64,000 nt of DNA from assembly GCA_964499365.1 (NCBI GenBank), contig CAZCKU010000006.1, forward strand, positions 1 through 64,000. Reading direction: 5' to 3'. Positions 16,127 through 24,645 of this stretch are shown piece after piece. The stretch is from PALSA-1316 sp964499365 (GTDB taxonomy: Bacteria; Nitrospirota; Thermodesulfovibrionia; Thermodesulfovibrionales; UBA6898). How positions within the stretch are numbered: the stretch's first letter is position 1; each line of letters begins with the position of its first letter. The translations under genes and the position numbers were made by a program. Under the pieces are notes generated by a model, which had not been told where the DNA came from, searched no databases, and worked only from the letters and a program-made list of their open reading frames with translations.

Positions 16127-16497
16127 GTCCCCTGTTTCTTCAGAAGCGCCTCTATTTTCAGGAGCAGCCGCTCAAAATCCACGGGCTTTGTATCATAGTC
16201 GTCACAGCCTGCACTCATGGCCTTTTCACGGTCCCCTGCCATGGCATGGGACGTCAGGGCTATGACCGGTATTGCTGCCGACTCCGGCATGCCCTTGAGC
16301 CGGCGGGTCGCTTCCCAGCCGTCAAGCACCGGAAGACTCATGTCCATCAGTATAAGGTCCGGCCTTTCTGCGGAGGCAACGGTTACCCCCGCCTCTCCGT
16401 CAGTGGCAATCACCACCTCATACCCCTTGCGCCGGAGCCGGCGGGACAGCATGTCCAGATTCATCTCATTGTCTTCCACCAAAAGTATCCTGGGCAT
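16123..16497 (-). CDS. Single-domain response regulator (CheY/DivK-like)
   Basis: A 124-residue stand-alone receiver. It has acidic residues in LLVEDNEMNLDM, the phospho-acceptor aspartate in LILMDMSLPVLDGWEA, the switch threonine/serine in VIALTSHAM, and the lysine in DTKPVDFE. AAAGGAGA lies 6 bases before the ATG. There is no output domain, so it is probably a phosphate shuttle between the histidine kinase upstream and the DHp-containing sigma-54 activator with which it overlaps by 4 bases. The wiring is inference from gene order. Confidence 0.93.
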   Translation of the reverse strand: MPRILLVEDNEMNLDMLSRRLRRKGYEVVIATDGEAGVTVASAERPDLILMDMSLPVLDGWEATRRLKGMPESAAIPVIALTSHAMAGDREKAMSAGCDDYDTKPVDFERLLLKIEALLKKQGT

Positions 16498-16548
16498 GGG
16501 TCTCCTTTTCCGTTATTGATTAAGTATAGAAGCAAACTGAAAATTTAT

Positions 16549-16625
16549 AAAATCCCTCCTAACCTCCCTTTGCCAAAGGGAGGGATAATTCCCCTCTTTA
16601 GCAAAGAGGGGTAAGGGGAGATTTT
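16549..16625. repeat. Dispersed palindromic repeat family A, copy 2
   Basis: This is the most complete copy. It starts AAAATCCCTCCTAACCTCCC, carries both hairpins (CTCCCTTTG/CAAAGGGAG and CCCCTCTTTAGCAAAGAGGGG) and ends GGGGAGATTTT. It fills most of the gap between the histidine kinase stop and the receiver start. On the minus strand it could act as an attenuating structure within the operon. Confidence 0.85.
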
Positions 16626-16650
16626 CCAAATAATTCAGCCCTTTATTAAT

Positions 16651-18219
16651 TTACACAGATTTTGAAAAATCGACTGATGTTGCCGATGCAATCACATCAC
16701 CCTCAGGAGGTGGTGCTGCCATAGGAATCCTTACCGTAAATGCAGTGCCCCTGCCGAACTCGCTTCTCACCTCGATGTCACCACCCATCATCTCGCAGAA
16801 TTGTCTGGTTATCGCCAGCCCCAGGCCGGTCCCTCCAAACTTTCTCGCGGTTTGAATATCCGCCTGCGAAAACGGCTGGAACAGCTTTTCCATCTGCTCC
16901 CCGGTCATGCCTATGCCCGTATCAATTACGCTCACTGAAAGCCAACAGGCACCTTCTGCATACTCCTGGACCGCCTCCAGAGTAATGGTCCCGAGTTCAG
17001 TGAATTTGCAGGCGTTGCTGAGCAGATTAAACAGTATCTGCCGGACTTTTGTAATATCAGCGTACATAACGCCCAGATTGTCGTCACAGTCAATGGTGAG
17101 AATATTTGAATTCTTCTCAACCAGGGGCTGGACAGTGCTTGCCACTTCCTCAATCAGTTTTTTTGCATTAAAAGTCTCAGGGAAGAGATCGACTTTTCCT
17201 GCTTCGATCTTCGATAGGTCAAGGATATCATTTATGAGTTCAAGAAGATGCTTGCCTGAAGCGCGGATCTTCTGAAGGTCAGGGATAGGGCCCTTCTGGC
17301 CCCGCTCTTCAGCGTCCTCCGTCAACATCTCGCTGTAGCCGATGATGGCGTTCAGAGGCGTCCGCAGTTCATGACTCATGCTGGACAGGAAATCGGACTT
17401 GTGCCGGCTCGCAGCCTCGATCTGCTGATAGAGTTCCCTTAACTTATTGTTCATGCGGTTCAAATTGTCGGCAAGAGTCCCGAGTTCGTCCCGGTTCGGC
17501 ACCTCGACGCGCTTTGAGAAATCTCCAGAGGCTATCTGCCTAAGCCGCTCATCCATGAGCATAACCGGCCCCATCAGAGAGGAAGAGACAGCGTACCCCA
17601 GCAGAATTGCAAGGCCGATGCTCCCGACGGCAAATCCAATGACCACCCAGCGTGATGTCATGTGCGCCCGGGTACTCTCGTCCGCCTTTGCCTCCATATC
17701 GGCCTCAGCCCTGTTCACCATCTCATTAGTGAGTCTTTCGAGTGTGTCTGCCAGGGGGACTGTCTTAGTGAGACGAAGGTCGTTTGCCTTTTTGTATTCA
17801 TGTGCCCGTGTAAGTTCCACGACTTTTGTGATCATCTGGATCAGTTGCTCATGTTCTTGCCTGATCCTTTTAAAAAGCTCCACCTCATCCTGCGTTACAA
17901 ACTGAAGCCGTTCAAGGTCGTACCTGAACTCGTTCAGCTGACGGAGGGCGCTTTCAAGCATCCGTTCCTCCGGCGACAGGAGGGCTGACGTGACACCGTA
18001 GATCTGAGCGGTCGTGTCATGCTGGAGCTGGCGGAATGCGGCAACTTTGCGTCGAAGCTGGCTGAGTTCTTCTGATCGGCGGTTGATGCCGCTCAAGACC
18101 TGGATGACAACGAGACCGAATATGATAAGCAGCGCTACGATGGCAAAGAAGGCCCCGATCAGCTTGGTATGGACTGTGAACGGGGCCCTTGCCACAAGCC
18201 GGGGCAGCCAATCCTTCAT
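16651..18219 (-). CDS. Membrane sensor histidine kinase with HAMP domain
   Basis: A 522-residue kinase. A membrane helix at about 20-42 is followed by a helical periplasmic sensor of roughly 150 residues (four-helix-bundle type by eye), a second membrane helix near 195-215 and a HAMP linker. A HisKA domain follows, with the acceptor histidine in SSMSHELRTPLNAIIGYSEML, and then a HATPase domain (N-box LLSNACKFT, DTGIGM, GTGLGLAI). I use the ATG at 18219; an in-frame TTG six codons earlier is also possible and neither has a strong ribosome site. It leads the kinase-receiver-activator set. Its DHp is the likely source of the two DHp copies in the sigma-54 hybrid. Confidence 0.92.
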   Translation of the reverse strand: MKDWLPRLVARAPFTVHTKLIGAFFAIVALLIIFGLVVIQVLSGINRRSEELSQLRRKVAAFRQLQHDTTAQIYGVTSALLSPEERMLESALRQLNEFRYDLERLQFVTQDEVELFKRIRQEHEQLIQMITKVVELTRAHEYKKANDLRLTKTVPLADTLERLTNEMVNRAEADMEAKADESTRAHMTSRWVVIGFAVGSIGLAILLGYAVSSSLMGPVMLMDERLRQIASGDFSKRVEVPNRDELGTLADNLNRMNNKLRELYQQIEAASRHKSDFLSSMSHELRTPLNAIIGYSEMLTEDAEERGQKGPIPDLQKIRASGKHLLELINDILDLSKIEAGKVDLFPETFNAKKLIEEVASTVQPLVEKNSNILTIDCDDNLGVMYADITKVRQILFNLLSNACKFTELGTITLEAVQEYAEGACWLSVSVIDTGIGMTGEQMEKLFQPFSQADIQTARKFGGTGLGLAITRQFCEMMGGDIEVRSEFGRGTAFTVRIPMAAPPPEGDVIASATSVDFSKSV

Positions 18220-18270
18220 GTCAGCAGCCGGTAACAACTAATAAGCGCATTAGAAATCGGGAATTTCCAT

Positions 18271-18319
18271 AGAATCCCTCCTAACCTCCCTTTGGCAAAG
18301 AGGGGTGAGGGGAGATTTT
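18271..18319. repeat. Dispersed palindromic repeat family A, copy 3 (internally deleted)
   Basis: Only the outer parts remain: AGAATCCCTCCTAACCTCCC joined to GGCAAAGAGGGGTGAGGGGAGATTTTC. The central hairpin pair present in copy 2 is missing. It lies upstream of the histidine kinase gene. Confidence 0.8.
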
Positions 18320-18380
18320 CCAAACGAGTCACCATACTTATCGTTTCCTTAATATCAGATCATACACGTATCGCGGTCCC

Positions 18381-19427
18381 CTACCAAGCCGTTATCCCGA
18401 ATTCCTTTTTCAGTTCCCTGATAAAGCGCCAGTCCGTATACTGATCAATGAACTGCTGGGGATTGGTCTTCAGCATACCTGTCTCTCTCATGCGCAGGGC
18501 GTAAAACCGTATCGTATCTTCGGGATTGTACTCTCTCCACCTTCCATAGGGAATCTCCTTAAGAGTCTGGAGAACGTACTTCTCATCCTTCTGCTTCACA
18601 ATGTTTCTCGCCCGCAGTTCACGCGTAGCCATCACGGGGTCCCGGGCAACCAGGTCGATCGCCTTCAGAATGGCCCGAAGGGCCCGCTTGGTGGCGATAG
18701 GGTTGTTCTTAACAAAATCGCTCTGCCCGCTGACCATGCAGCAGAAGTACTGGGACCAGGGTTTGTCGACGTTCGTGTCCAACAGAAGGCGTCCGATACC
18801 CTTTGCCATTAGTTCCTGAGGGCCGGGAGGGAAGGAAATGAAGGCATCAATCTTGTTGTTCTGGAACATTGACATCGCCTCATCTTTTTTCACCCAGACA
18901 TATTTAATATCTTTGCGCGGATCAAGGCCTACATAGGACACAATAGCAGATAAAAAGAGGTGTGGACCGTTGTTCTCGACAGGACCGGCCCAGACAGTTT
19001 TTCCCTTGAGATCTCGAACCGAACGAACCCTATCGCTTCCGATGAGAGCATAGCATCCGACATGCAGCCCGGAGAGGAATTTAAAGGGCGCCCCCAGTGC
19101 TGTCGCGTTAAATATTCCTGAAACCGAAAATTCCGGGTTCAGATCTATCAGTCCCTTCTTGAACATGTCCGAGACTTCCGGTCCCGGCGCTGCTACATAA
19201 TGGATATCGGTAAAACCTTCTTCGCGCAGAAACGGCTCAGCCAGATAGAACGGCGCCCAGCATGCCGGGTCCCAATACCGCAACCGCAGTGTCTTTGTTT
19301 CGGGCGGCGGCTCCATAACAGCGATAGCCATTTCAGGCCGCAAGCCGATCATAGCAGCGGCACCCGTCAGTGCGAGCCCTCCAAGAAATTCCCGCCGGCT
19401 CCAACTCTTGGCCTTTTGGTTTTTCAT
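18381..19427 (-). CDS. Tat-exported ABC-type substrate-binding protein (NMT1/SsuA-like)
   Basis: A 348-residue periplasmic binding protein. The start at 19427 has an AAGGGGG run upstream and gives a twin-arginine signal (SWSRREFLGGLALTGAAAMIGL). The mature domain follows the NMT1/THI5-like fold pattern used for thiamine precursors, sulfonates, nitrate or similar small ligands: LRYWDPACWAPFYLAEP, then DLKGKTVWAGPVENNG, and DAFISFPPGPQELMAKG. No permease or ATPase genes are adjacent, so it may be an orphan receptor. Since it lies just upstream of a sensor kinase gene on the same strand, it could feed ligand information to that kinase. This is inference. Confidence 0.82.
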   Translation of the reverse strand: MKNQKAKSWSRREFLGGLALTGAAAMIGLRPEMAIAVMEPPPETKTLRLRYWDPACWAPFYLAEPFLREEGFTDIHYVAAPGPEVSDMFKKGLIDLNPEFSVSGIFNATALGAPFKFLSGLHVGCYALIGSDRVRSVRDLKGKTVWAGPVENNGPHLFLSAIVSYVGLDPRKDIKYVWVKKDEAMSMFQNNKIDAFISFPPGPQELMAKGIGRLLLDTNVDKPWSQYFCCMVSGQSDFVKNNPIATKRALRAILKAIDLVARDPVMATRELRARNIVKQKDEKYVLQTLKEIPYGRWREYNPEDTIRFYALRMRETGMLKTNPQQFIDQYTDWRFIRELKKEFGITAW

Positions 19428-19810
19428 CGAACACCCCCTTTTCGTGATACAACAATAAGGCCGAACGTGACAAAGGAGTTTCATCCTCAGGAAGCCAGGC
19501 CATTTTCCCCAAGACCCGCCGCTTTCAGTCCCTCCTGACAAAGGTTACAGTTTCGTCGGGATCGCTTACCTATGTCTAACAGTAGCAGGTAGCCCCCGAC
19601 CCGTCAACGTAAAGTTCCCTTCATGAAGCAAACATATAATTACATCTTGACGATCAGGGTTGATACCTGCAGGTATTCTGCCGGGTTCGAACTGTACCAC
19701 TGATGACAATAACAAGTACCGGGTCTGGGAGCAGGAGTAATTTCCTGCCATTCCGGATCAGCCGGTTTGACATGCAGGAGTGAAAGGACCGGCAGGAATA
19801 CCGGAAGGAG
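19428..19810. other. Intergenic region between binding-protein gene and dxs
   Basis: No credible gene is seen in these 383 bases. It contains the promoter of the binding-protein gene (19579-19607). I looked for a thiamine pyrophosphate riboswitch because of the NMT1-like gene and did not find the conserved CTGAGA and ACC-CTGATC elements in the right arrangement. Confidence 0.5.
19579..19607 (-). promoter_or_regulatory. Candidate sigma-70 promoter of the binding-protein gene
   Basis: On the minus strand, TTGACG (19602-19607) and TACTGT (19579-19584) are separated by 17 bp. The predicted start lies near 19572, giving a leader of about 145 bases before the ATG at 19427. Confidence 0.45.
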
Positions 19811-21739
19811 CTATAAATATGCCGTCACCGGCCGGTCTTCGGTCATGGCGACAGCTGTCTGGAAGATCCCTTCTTCGTCGAGGCCGTATTTCCTGCGGAG
19901 CAGTTTCTGGGTCCCGTGCTCGACAAAGACGTCATCGATGCCGAGCAGCCTTACCTTGATGCCGGGAAGCCCGCTGCCGGCGATGCACTCCAGGACTGCC
20001 GAACCGAAGCCCCCTGCAAGGATATTCTCCTCAACGGTGATCATCTTCTTTGTCTTTGCCGCCAGAGCCAGTATCAACTCCCTGTCGAGCGGCCGCACGA
20101 AACGGGCATTCACCACCGCAGCGCCGATGCCCTGAGCCTTCAGCCGTACAGCAGCAGCCATGGCAGGGGCGACAGACTGACCGACCGCAAGAATCGCCAG
20201 ATCCTCTCCCTCGACCAGCAGCTCGGCCTTCCCTTCCGAGATGGCACTGCAGGGACTCTCCGGGCCCGTCAGCGTCTTTCCCCTCGGGTACCGTATCGCA
20301 GCAGGCCGATTCAGCCCGAGCCCGAATGCGAGCATCGCGCCAAGCTCATAGCCGTCCTTCGGGGCCATCAGTACCAGGTTGGGGACTGTGCGCAGAAACG
20401 ACAGATCGAAGAGCCCCTGGTGTGTCGGTCCGTCTTCGCCGACAATGCCCCCTCGGTCGACTGCGAACAGGACCGGAAGGTTCTGAAGGCAGACATCATG
20501 CACGATCTCGTCATAGGCCCTCTGCAGAAAGGTGGAATATATTGCGACAACCGGCCTAAGCCCCTGCGTTGCAAGGCCGGCCGCAAACGTCACGGCATGG
20601 GGCTCTGCAATACCGACGTCGAAGAACCTCTCGGGGAAGCGCTCTGCGAAGAGACGCAGCCCTGTCCCCTCTTTCATCGCTGCTGTTATCGCCACGATCC
20701 TGTTGTCGGCTGCGGCAAGTCCGCTGAGGGCCTCACCAAACAGATCACTGAACGATGCCGACGTGACTGCCGCGGCCGGGGTCCCGCACTCGGGGGGAGC
20801 AAGGCCCAGGTCACTGTCAAAGGGGCCGGTGCCGTGATAGATGCAGGGATCTTCCTCCGAGAACTTGTACCCGCGACCCTTCTGCGTAACGATATGCAGC
20901 AGCACAGGCTCGGTCGTCTCCTTCAGGCCCGACAGTATCCCGATCAGACCGTCGATGTCATGGCCGTCGATCGGGCCGATATAATTGAAACCAAGGTCCT
21001 CGAACAGTCCGCCCGGCAGGAAGAATCCCTTCAGGCTCCCCTCGGCCTTCTCCGCGATCCTCGTCACACTGCCGCCGATCTTCGGGATGCCTTCAAGCAG
21101 GGCCTTCGTCTCTTTCTTGAACTTCTTGTAGAATGTTCCGGTAAGCACCTTATTCAGGTAATTCGACATCGCGCCGACATTCGGGGATATAGACATCTCG
21201 TTGTCGTTGAGGATTACGATCATATCCTTGCCCAGGTGTCCTGCATGGTTCAGCCCCTCCAGGGCCAGGCCTGACGTCAGCGCGCCGTCGCCGATCACCG
21301 CAATCACCTTCCCGGTCTCCTCCGGGGCCCCATGCCCCTTCTTCAGGTCCCGGGCAGACGCTATGCCGAGGGCCGCGGATATGGACGTGGAGCTGTGTCC
21401 GGTGCCGAAGACATCGTGAGGACTCTCGCCGATCTTTGGGAAACCTGAAAGCCCGCCATGTTTTCGCAGGGTCCCAAAATCAGCGTAGCGTCCGGTGAGG
21501 AGTTTATGGGGATATGACTGGTGACCGACATCCCAGATGATCTTGTCAAAGGGGGAATCGAAGACGCGGTGCAGAGCGATCGTGAGTTCGACCACGCCCA
21601 GGTTGGAAGAAAGATGTCCCCCATTGATCGATACCCGCTCGATGATTATCTGACGCAGTTCATCCGCCAGGGTCTTCATCTCCCCGCCGGTGAGCGACTT
21701 CAGATCTTCGGGCGACTTAATGCCTGCTATCAGCTGCAT
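19811..21739 (-). CDS. dxs: 1-deoxy-D-xylulose-5-phosphate synthase
   Basis: DXS condenses pyruvate with glyceraldehyde 3-phosphate using thiamine diphosphate, the first step of the methylerythritol phosphate route to isoprenoids. The protein (642 residues from this start) has the typical length. Diagnostic parts are the N-terminal HLSSNLGVVELTIAL and DVGHQSYPHKLLTGR, the ThDP motif VIGDGALTSGLALEGLN-N, the DRGGIVGEDGPTHQG loop and the C-terminal GIDDVFVEHGT. I chose the ATG at 21739, which has GAAGGG 4 bases upstream and starts close to the family's N-terminus. An ATG 8 codons earlier lacks a ribosome site. It stands alone. Confidence 0.97.
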   Translation of the reverse strand: MQLIAGIKSPEDLKSLTGGEMKTLADELRQIIIERVSINGGHLSSNLGVVELTIALHRVFDSPFDKIIWDVGHQSYPHKLLTGRYADFGTLRKHGGLSGFPKIGESPHDVFGTGHSSTSISAALGIASARDLKKGHGAPEETGKVIAVIGDGALTSGLALEGLNHAGHLGKDMIVILNDNEMSISPNVGAMSNYLNKVLTGTFYKKFKKETKALLEGIPKIGGSVTRIAEKAEGSLKGFFLPGGLFEDLGFNYIGPIDGHDIDGLIGILSGLKETTEPVLLHIVTQKGRGYKFSEEDPCIYHGTGPFDSDLGLAPPECGTPAAAVTSASFSDLFGEALSGLAAADNRIVAITAAMKEGTGLRLFAERFPERFFDVGIAEPHAVTFAAGLATQGLRPVVAIYSTFLQRAYDEIVHDVCLQNLPVLFAVDRGGIVGEDGPTHQGLFDLSFLRTVPNLVLMAPKDGYELGAMLAFGLGLNRPAAIRYPRGKTLTGPESPCSAISEGKAELLVEGEDLAILAVGQSVAPAMAAAVRLKAQGIGAAVVNARFVRPLDRELILALAAKTKKMITVEENILAGGFGSAVLECIAGSGLPGIKVRLLGIDDVFVEHGTQKLLRRKYGLDEEGIFQTAVAMTEDRPVTAYL

Positions 21740-21908
21740 AATCCCTTCAACATGCGTATTCATGGGGTGTTCATGGTAACCGCAAGCCGGCCGTGATGAC
21801 GGTCCGGACCGTCGGAGCCATGCCCCCTGTCCCTATTATAGCCCAATTCTCACTGCAGACAGGCAATTCCTCCCCAAAAATATACAGTTATTGCAGTATG
21901 GGTCTTCC

Positions 21909-21942
21909 TGCCTGTAATTTCTTTTTTTGTCCGTTACAGGCA
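21909..21942. promoter_or_regulatory. Perfect 9-bp inverted repeat upstream of the polyamine genes
   Basis: TGCCTGTAA and TTACAGGCA are exact complements separated by 16 bases that include a run of T. The element lies about 75 bases before the carboxyspermidine dehydrogenase start and is followed at once by the AT-rich TAGTATATATG, which could be a -10 region. It could be an operator or, read as RNA, a hairpin. Confidence 0.4.
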
Positions 21943-22017
21943 TAGTATATATGCGGGCCCCTTTTCCGGGCAGCTTTCCGGATGACGGGACATTACAACT
22001 GCAGGAGGATACTCGTT

Positions 22018-23256
22018 ATGGATGATAACAAAAGCCAGGGCAGAATAATGATAATCGGGGCAGGAGGCGTCGCTGCGGTTGCAGCGCACAAATGTGCTCA
22101 GGTTCCTGAAGTCTTCCGGGAGATCATGGTCGCCAGCAGGACACTCTCCAAATGCGAGGCGCTCAGGGACGATATCATGCGGCGATATGGCAGGGAGATC
22201 GGGATAGCACAGGTTGACGCTGACAATGTTCCGGAGCTTGCGGCCCTCATCAGGAAATTCCGTCCGGCGGTGGTCCTGAACCTTGCCCTGCCGTACCAGG
22301 ACCTCCACATCATGGATGCCTGCCTGGAGACCGGGGTGCACTATATCGATACCGCAAACTATGAACCGCTGGACGTTGCCCATTTCGAGTACAGCTGGCA
22401 GTGGGCCTACCAGGATAGATTCAGACAGAAAGGCCTCATGGCACTGCTCGGCTCAGGGTTCGACCCCGGGGTAACGAACGTCTTTGCCGCCTATGCGCAG
22501 AAACACCTCTTTGATGAGATACATTTCCTGGACATACTTGACTGCAACGCAGGCAGCCATGGACATGCCTTCGCAACGAACTTCAATCCCGAGATTAACA
22601 TCCGTGAAGTGACGCAGGTGGTAAGGCACTGGGAAGACGGGAAGTGGGTTGAATCCCCTGCCATAATTGAGCCGGGCAGCGTGCATTTCAGCTTTGACTA
22701 CCCGGTGGCAGGCATGAAAGACTCCTATCTCCTCTACCACGAAGAACTGGAGTCCCTGGCGCTGAATATCAAGGGGCTCAAGAGGGCCAGGTTCTGGATG
22801 ACCTTCTCCGAGAACTACCTCACCCACCTGAGGGTCCTCATGAATGTCGGGATGACAAGGATCGACGAGGTGGAATACGGGGGACAGAAGATCGTGCCGA
22901 TAAAGTTCCTCAAGGCCCTGCTTCCTGAACCCTCTTCACTCGGGACGAACTACTCGGGGAAGACGGTCATCGGCAACATCATGACCGGCGTGAAGGACGG
23001 CAGCACAATCACCCGGTATATCTACAATATCTGCGATCATGAAGAGGCCTTCAGGGAGACCGGCACCCAGGCTATTGCCTATACGACCGGCGTGCCCGCG
23101 ATGATCGGGGCGATGATGGTGATGACAGGCGTCTGGCAGGGGCCTGGCGTCTTCAACATCGAGCAGCTCGATCCGGATCAGTTCATGGCGGCGCTAAACA
23201 AATACGGGCTCCCGTGGCAGATCGTCGAACACCCCGGGCTGCCGGAAAAGGTCTGA
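22018..23256 (+). CDS. Carboxy(nor)spermidine dehydrogenase, saccharopine dehydrogenase family
   Basis: A 412-residue NADPH-dependent enzyme. Family members condense putrescine (or diaminopropane) with aspartate semialdehyde and reduce the imine to carboxyspermidine (or carboxynorspermidine). The Rossmann motif IIGAGGVAAVAAHKCAQ is at the N-terminus. The family signatures NLALPYQDLHIMDACLETGVHYIDTAN (seen across residues 80-110), GSGFDPGVTNVFAAYA and the LDILDCNAGSHGHAFATNFNP block are clear. The start at 22018 has AGGAGG 9 bases upstream; the frame extends further but without support. The matching decarboxylase follows 19 bases later. Whether it makes the spermidine or the norspermidine precursor cannot be read from sequence. 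Confidence 0.9.
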   Translation: MDDNKSQGRIMIIGAGGVAAVAAHKCAQVPEVFREIMVASRTLSKCEALRDDIMRRYGREIGIAQVDADNVPELAALIRKFRPAVVLNLALPYQDLHIMDACLETGVHYIDTANYEPLDVAHFEYSWQWAYQDRFRQKGLMALLGSGFDPGVTNVFAAYAQKHLFDEIHFLDILDCNAGSHGHAFATNFNPEINIREVTQVVRHWEDGKWVESPAIIEPGSVHFSFDYPVAGMKDSYLLYHEELESLALNIKGLKRARFWMTFSENYLTHLRVLMNVGMTRIDEVEYGGQKIVPIKFLKALLPEPSSLGTNYSGKTVIGNIMTGVKDGSTITRYIYNICDHEEAFRETGTQAIAYTTGVPAMIGAMMVMTGVWQGPGVFNIEQLDPDQFMAALNKYGLPWQIVEHPGLPEKV

Positions 23257-23275
23257 CCCGGTCTGAGCCCGGCCT

Positions 23276-24616
23276 ATGGATACCAGAAATCAGGCAGCTG
23301 CAATTCTACGGCTGCTTTCGCGGGACGGGGCGAAGGCGGCAGACAGGTACAACGCCTCATCGGATGAAACCAGGCAGCGGGTGGTCGGTTCCCTGGACCT
23401 GCGCGGCCTGGCATCTCTGACCCGCGGGATCAGGGAGGCAAAAAAGAAAAAATTCGACAGCGCGCAGGCCAGATGCCTGAGGCTCGCAAGGGGCGCCGTC
23501 GAAACCCCTGTCTATCTGCTGGACGAGACACTCATCGAGGAAAACATGAAGGTCCTCAGATACGTCAAAGACCGTACCGGTTGCAAGGTCTTGCACGCCC
23601 TGAAGGCCTATGCCTCTTTTGCCACCTTCCCGATGATGGCAGGATACCTCGACGGGACATGCGCAAGCGGGCTGCATGAGGCGATGCTCGGCCGAAGGGA
23701 ATTCAAGAGGGAAGTGCATACCTTCAGCGCGGCCTACCGTCATGAGGAGATGGAGGCGATAATCAGGTGCTCGGACTCCGTGGTCTTCAATTCCTTTTAT
23801 CAGCTTCAGAAATACGGGGGGCTCGCGAAAAAGGCCGGAAGGGAGATCGGCTTAAGGGTCAATCCGGGCTATGCCGAAGTCGATACCGAGATGTATAACC
23901 CGTGTGCTCCGAATTCACGGCTGGGCATAGTCCACGCCATATTCAGGAAAGAATTCCCGGGATGCAGGGATAGTGTCGACGGCCTGCACTTCCATGCGAT
24001 GTGCCAGCAGAATGCGGACGTTCTGGAGAAGATCCTGGCAGTCTTTGAAAAACAGTATGGAACATATATCAGGGGACTCACCTGGGTGAATTTCGGGGGA
24101 GGTCACCACATAACCCGGGACGACTACGACCTTGAGCTTCTCATCAGGCTGATCAATGCCTTCAAAAAGACCTATGGGGTGCAGGTGATTCTCGAGCCGG
24201 GGGAGGCCAGTGTGCTCAACGCAGGGGTGCTGATATCGTCGGTCCTGGATATGGTGAGGAACAGGGCCGAAATCGCGATCATGGACACCTCGGCTGAGGC
24301 GCATATGCCGGACGTCCTGCTGATGCCCTACCGGCCCCATATCCTGAACTCGGGGAAAAAGAATGAAAAGAAATACCGTTACAGATTGGCGGGGCCCAGC
24401 TGCCTGGCGGGTGATGTCATCGGGGACTATTCCTTTGACCGGCCGCTCACCAGGGGGGACCGGCTCGTCTTTACCGACATGGCCCTCTACAGCATCGTGA
24501 AGAACACCACCTTCAACGGCATAAATCTGCCTGATATCGCGGTGATACGGCAAGGCGGCAATGTGGAGCTGGTCAGGAAGTTCGGATACAAAGATTACCG
24601 GGACAGACAGTCGTAA
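23276..24616 (+). CDS. nspC: Carboxynorspermidine/carboxyspermidine decarboxylase
   Basis: This fold-III (alanine racemase type) PLP decarboxylase removes CO2 from carboxyspermidine to give spermidine. The PLP lysine lies in KVLHALKAYASFATF. Further hallmarks are HFHAMCQQNAD, WVNFGGGHHITRDDYD, ILEPGEA and GPSCLAGDVIGDY. At 446 residues it is longer than usual: the canonical domain begins at TPVYLLDE near residue 79, so about 75 residues of basic, helical sequence precede it. The ATG at 23276 has no clear ribosome site, and a later GTG start is possible. It pairs with the dehydrogenase just upstream. Confidence 0.92.
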   Translation: MDTRNQAAAILRLLSRDGAKAADRYNASSDETRQRVVGSLDLRGLASLTRGIREAKKKKFDSAQARCLRLARGAVETPVYLLDETLIEENMKVLRYVKDRTGCKVLHALKAYASFATFPMMAGYLDGTCASGLHEAMLGRREFKREVHTFSAAYRHEEMEAIIRCSDSVVFNSFYQLQKYGGLAKKAGREIGLRVNPGYAEVDTEMYNPCAPNSRLGIVHAIFRKEFPGCRDSVDGLHFHAMCQQNADVLEKILAVFEKQYGTYIRGLTWVNFGGGHHITRDDYDLELLIRLINAFKKTYGVQVILEPGEASVLNAGVLISSVLDMVRNRAEIAIMDTSAEAHMPDVLLMPYRPHILNSGKKNEKKYRYRLAGPSCLAGDVIGDYSFDRPLTRGDRLVFTDMALYSIVKNTTFNGINLPDIAVIRQGGNVELVRKFGYKDYRDRQS

Positions 24617-24645
24617 GACGACGCCAGGTACAAAGCCGTGAAGGC

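Noticed and set aside
7941..19427. Prophage or integrative element covering the accessory stretch
   Set aside because: S74 domains hinted at phage fibres, but there is no integrase, capsid, terminase, tRNA-linked attachment site or direct repeat pair; the region is more like repeat-rich chromosome.
19428..19810. TPP riboswitch upstream of the NMT1-like binding protein gene
   Set aside because: The ACCCTGATC stretch on the minus strand lacks the paired CTGAGA and the supporting stems in order.
19916..21274. 452-codon plus-strand frame opposite dxs
   Set aside because: A shadow of dxs; no ribosome site and no recognisable domain.
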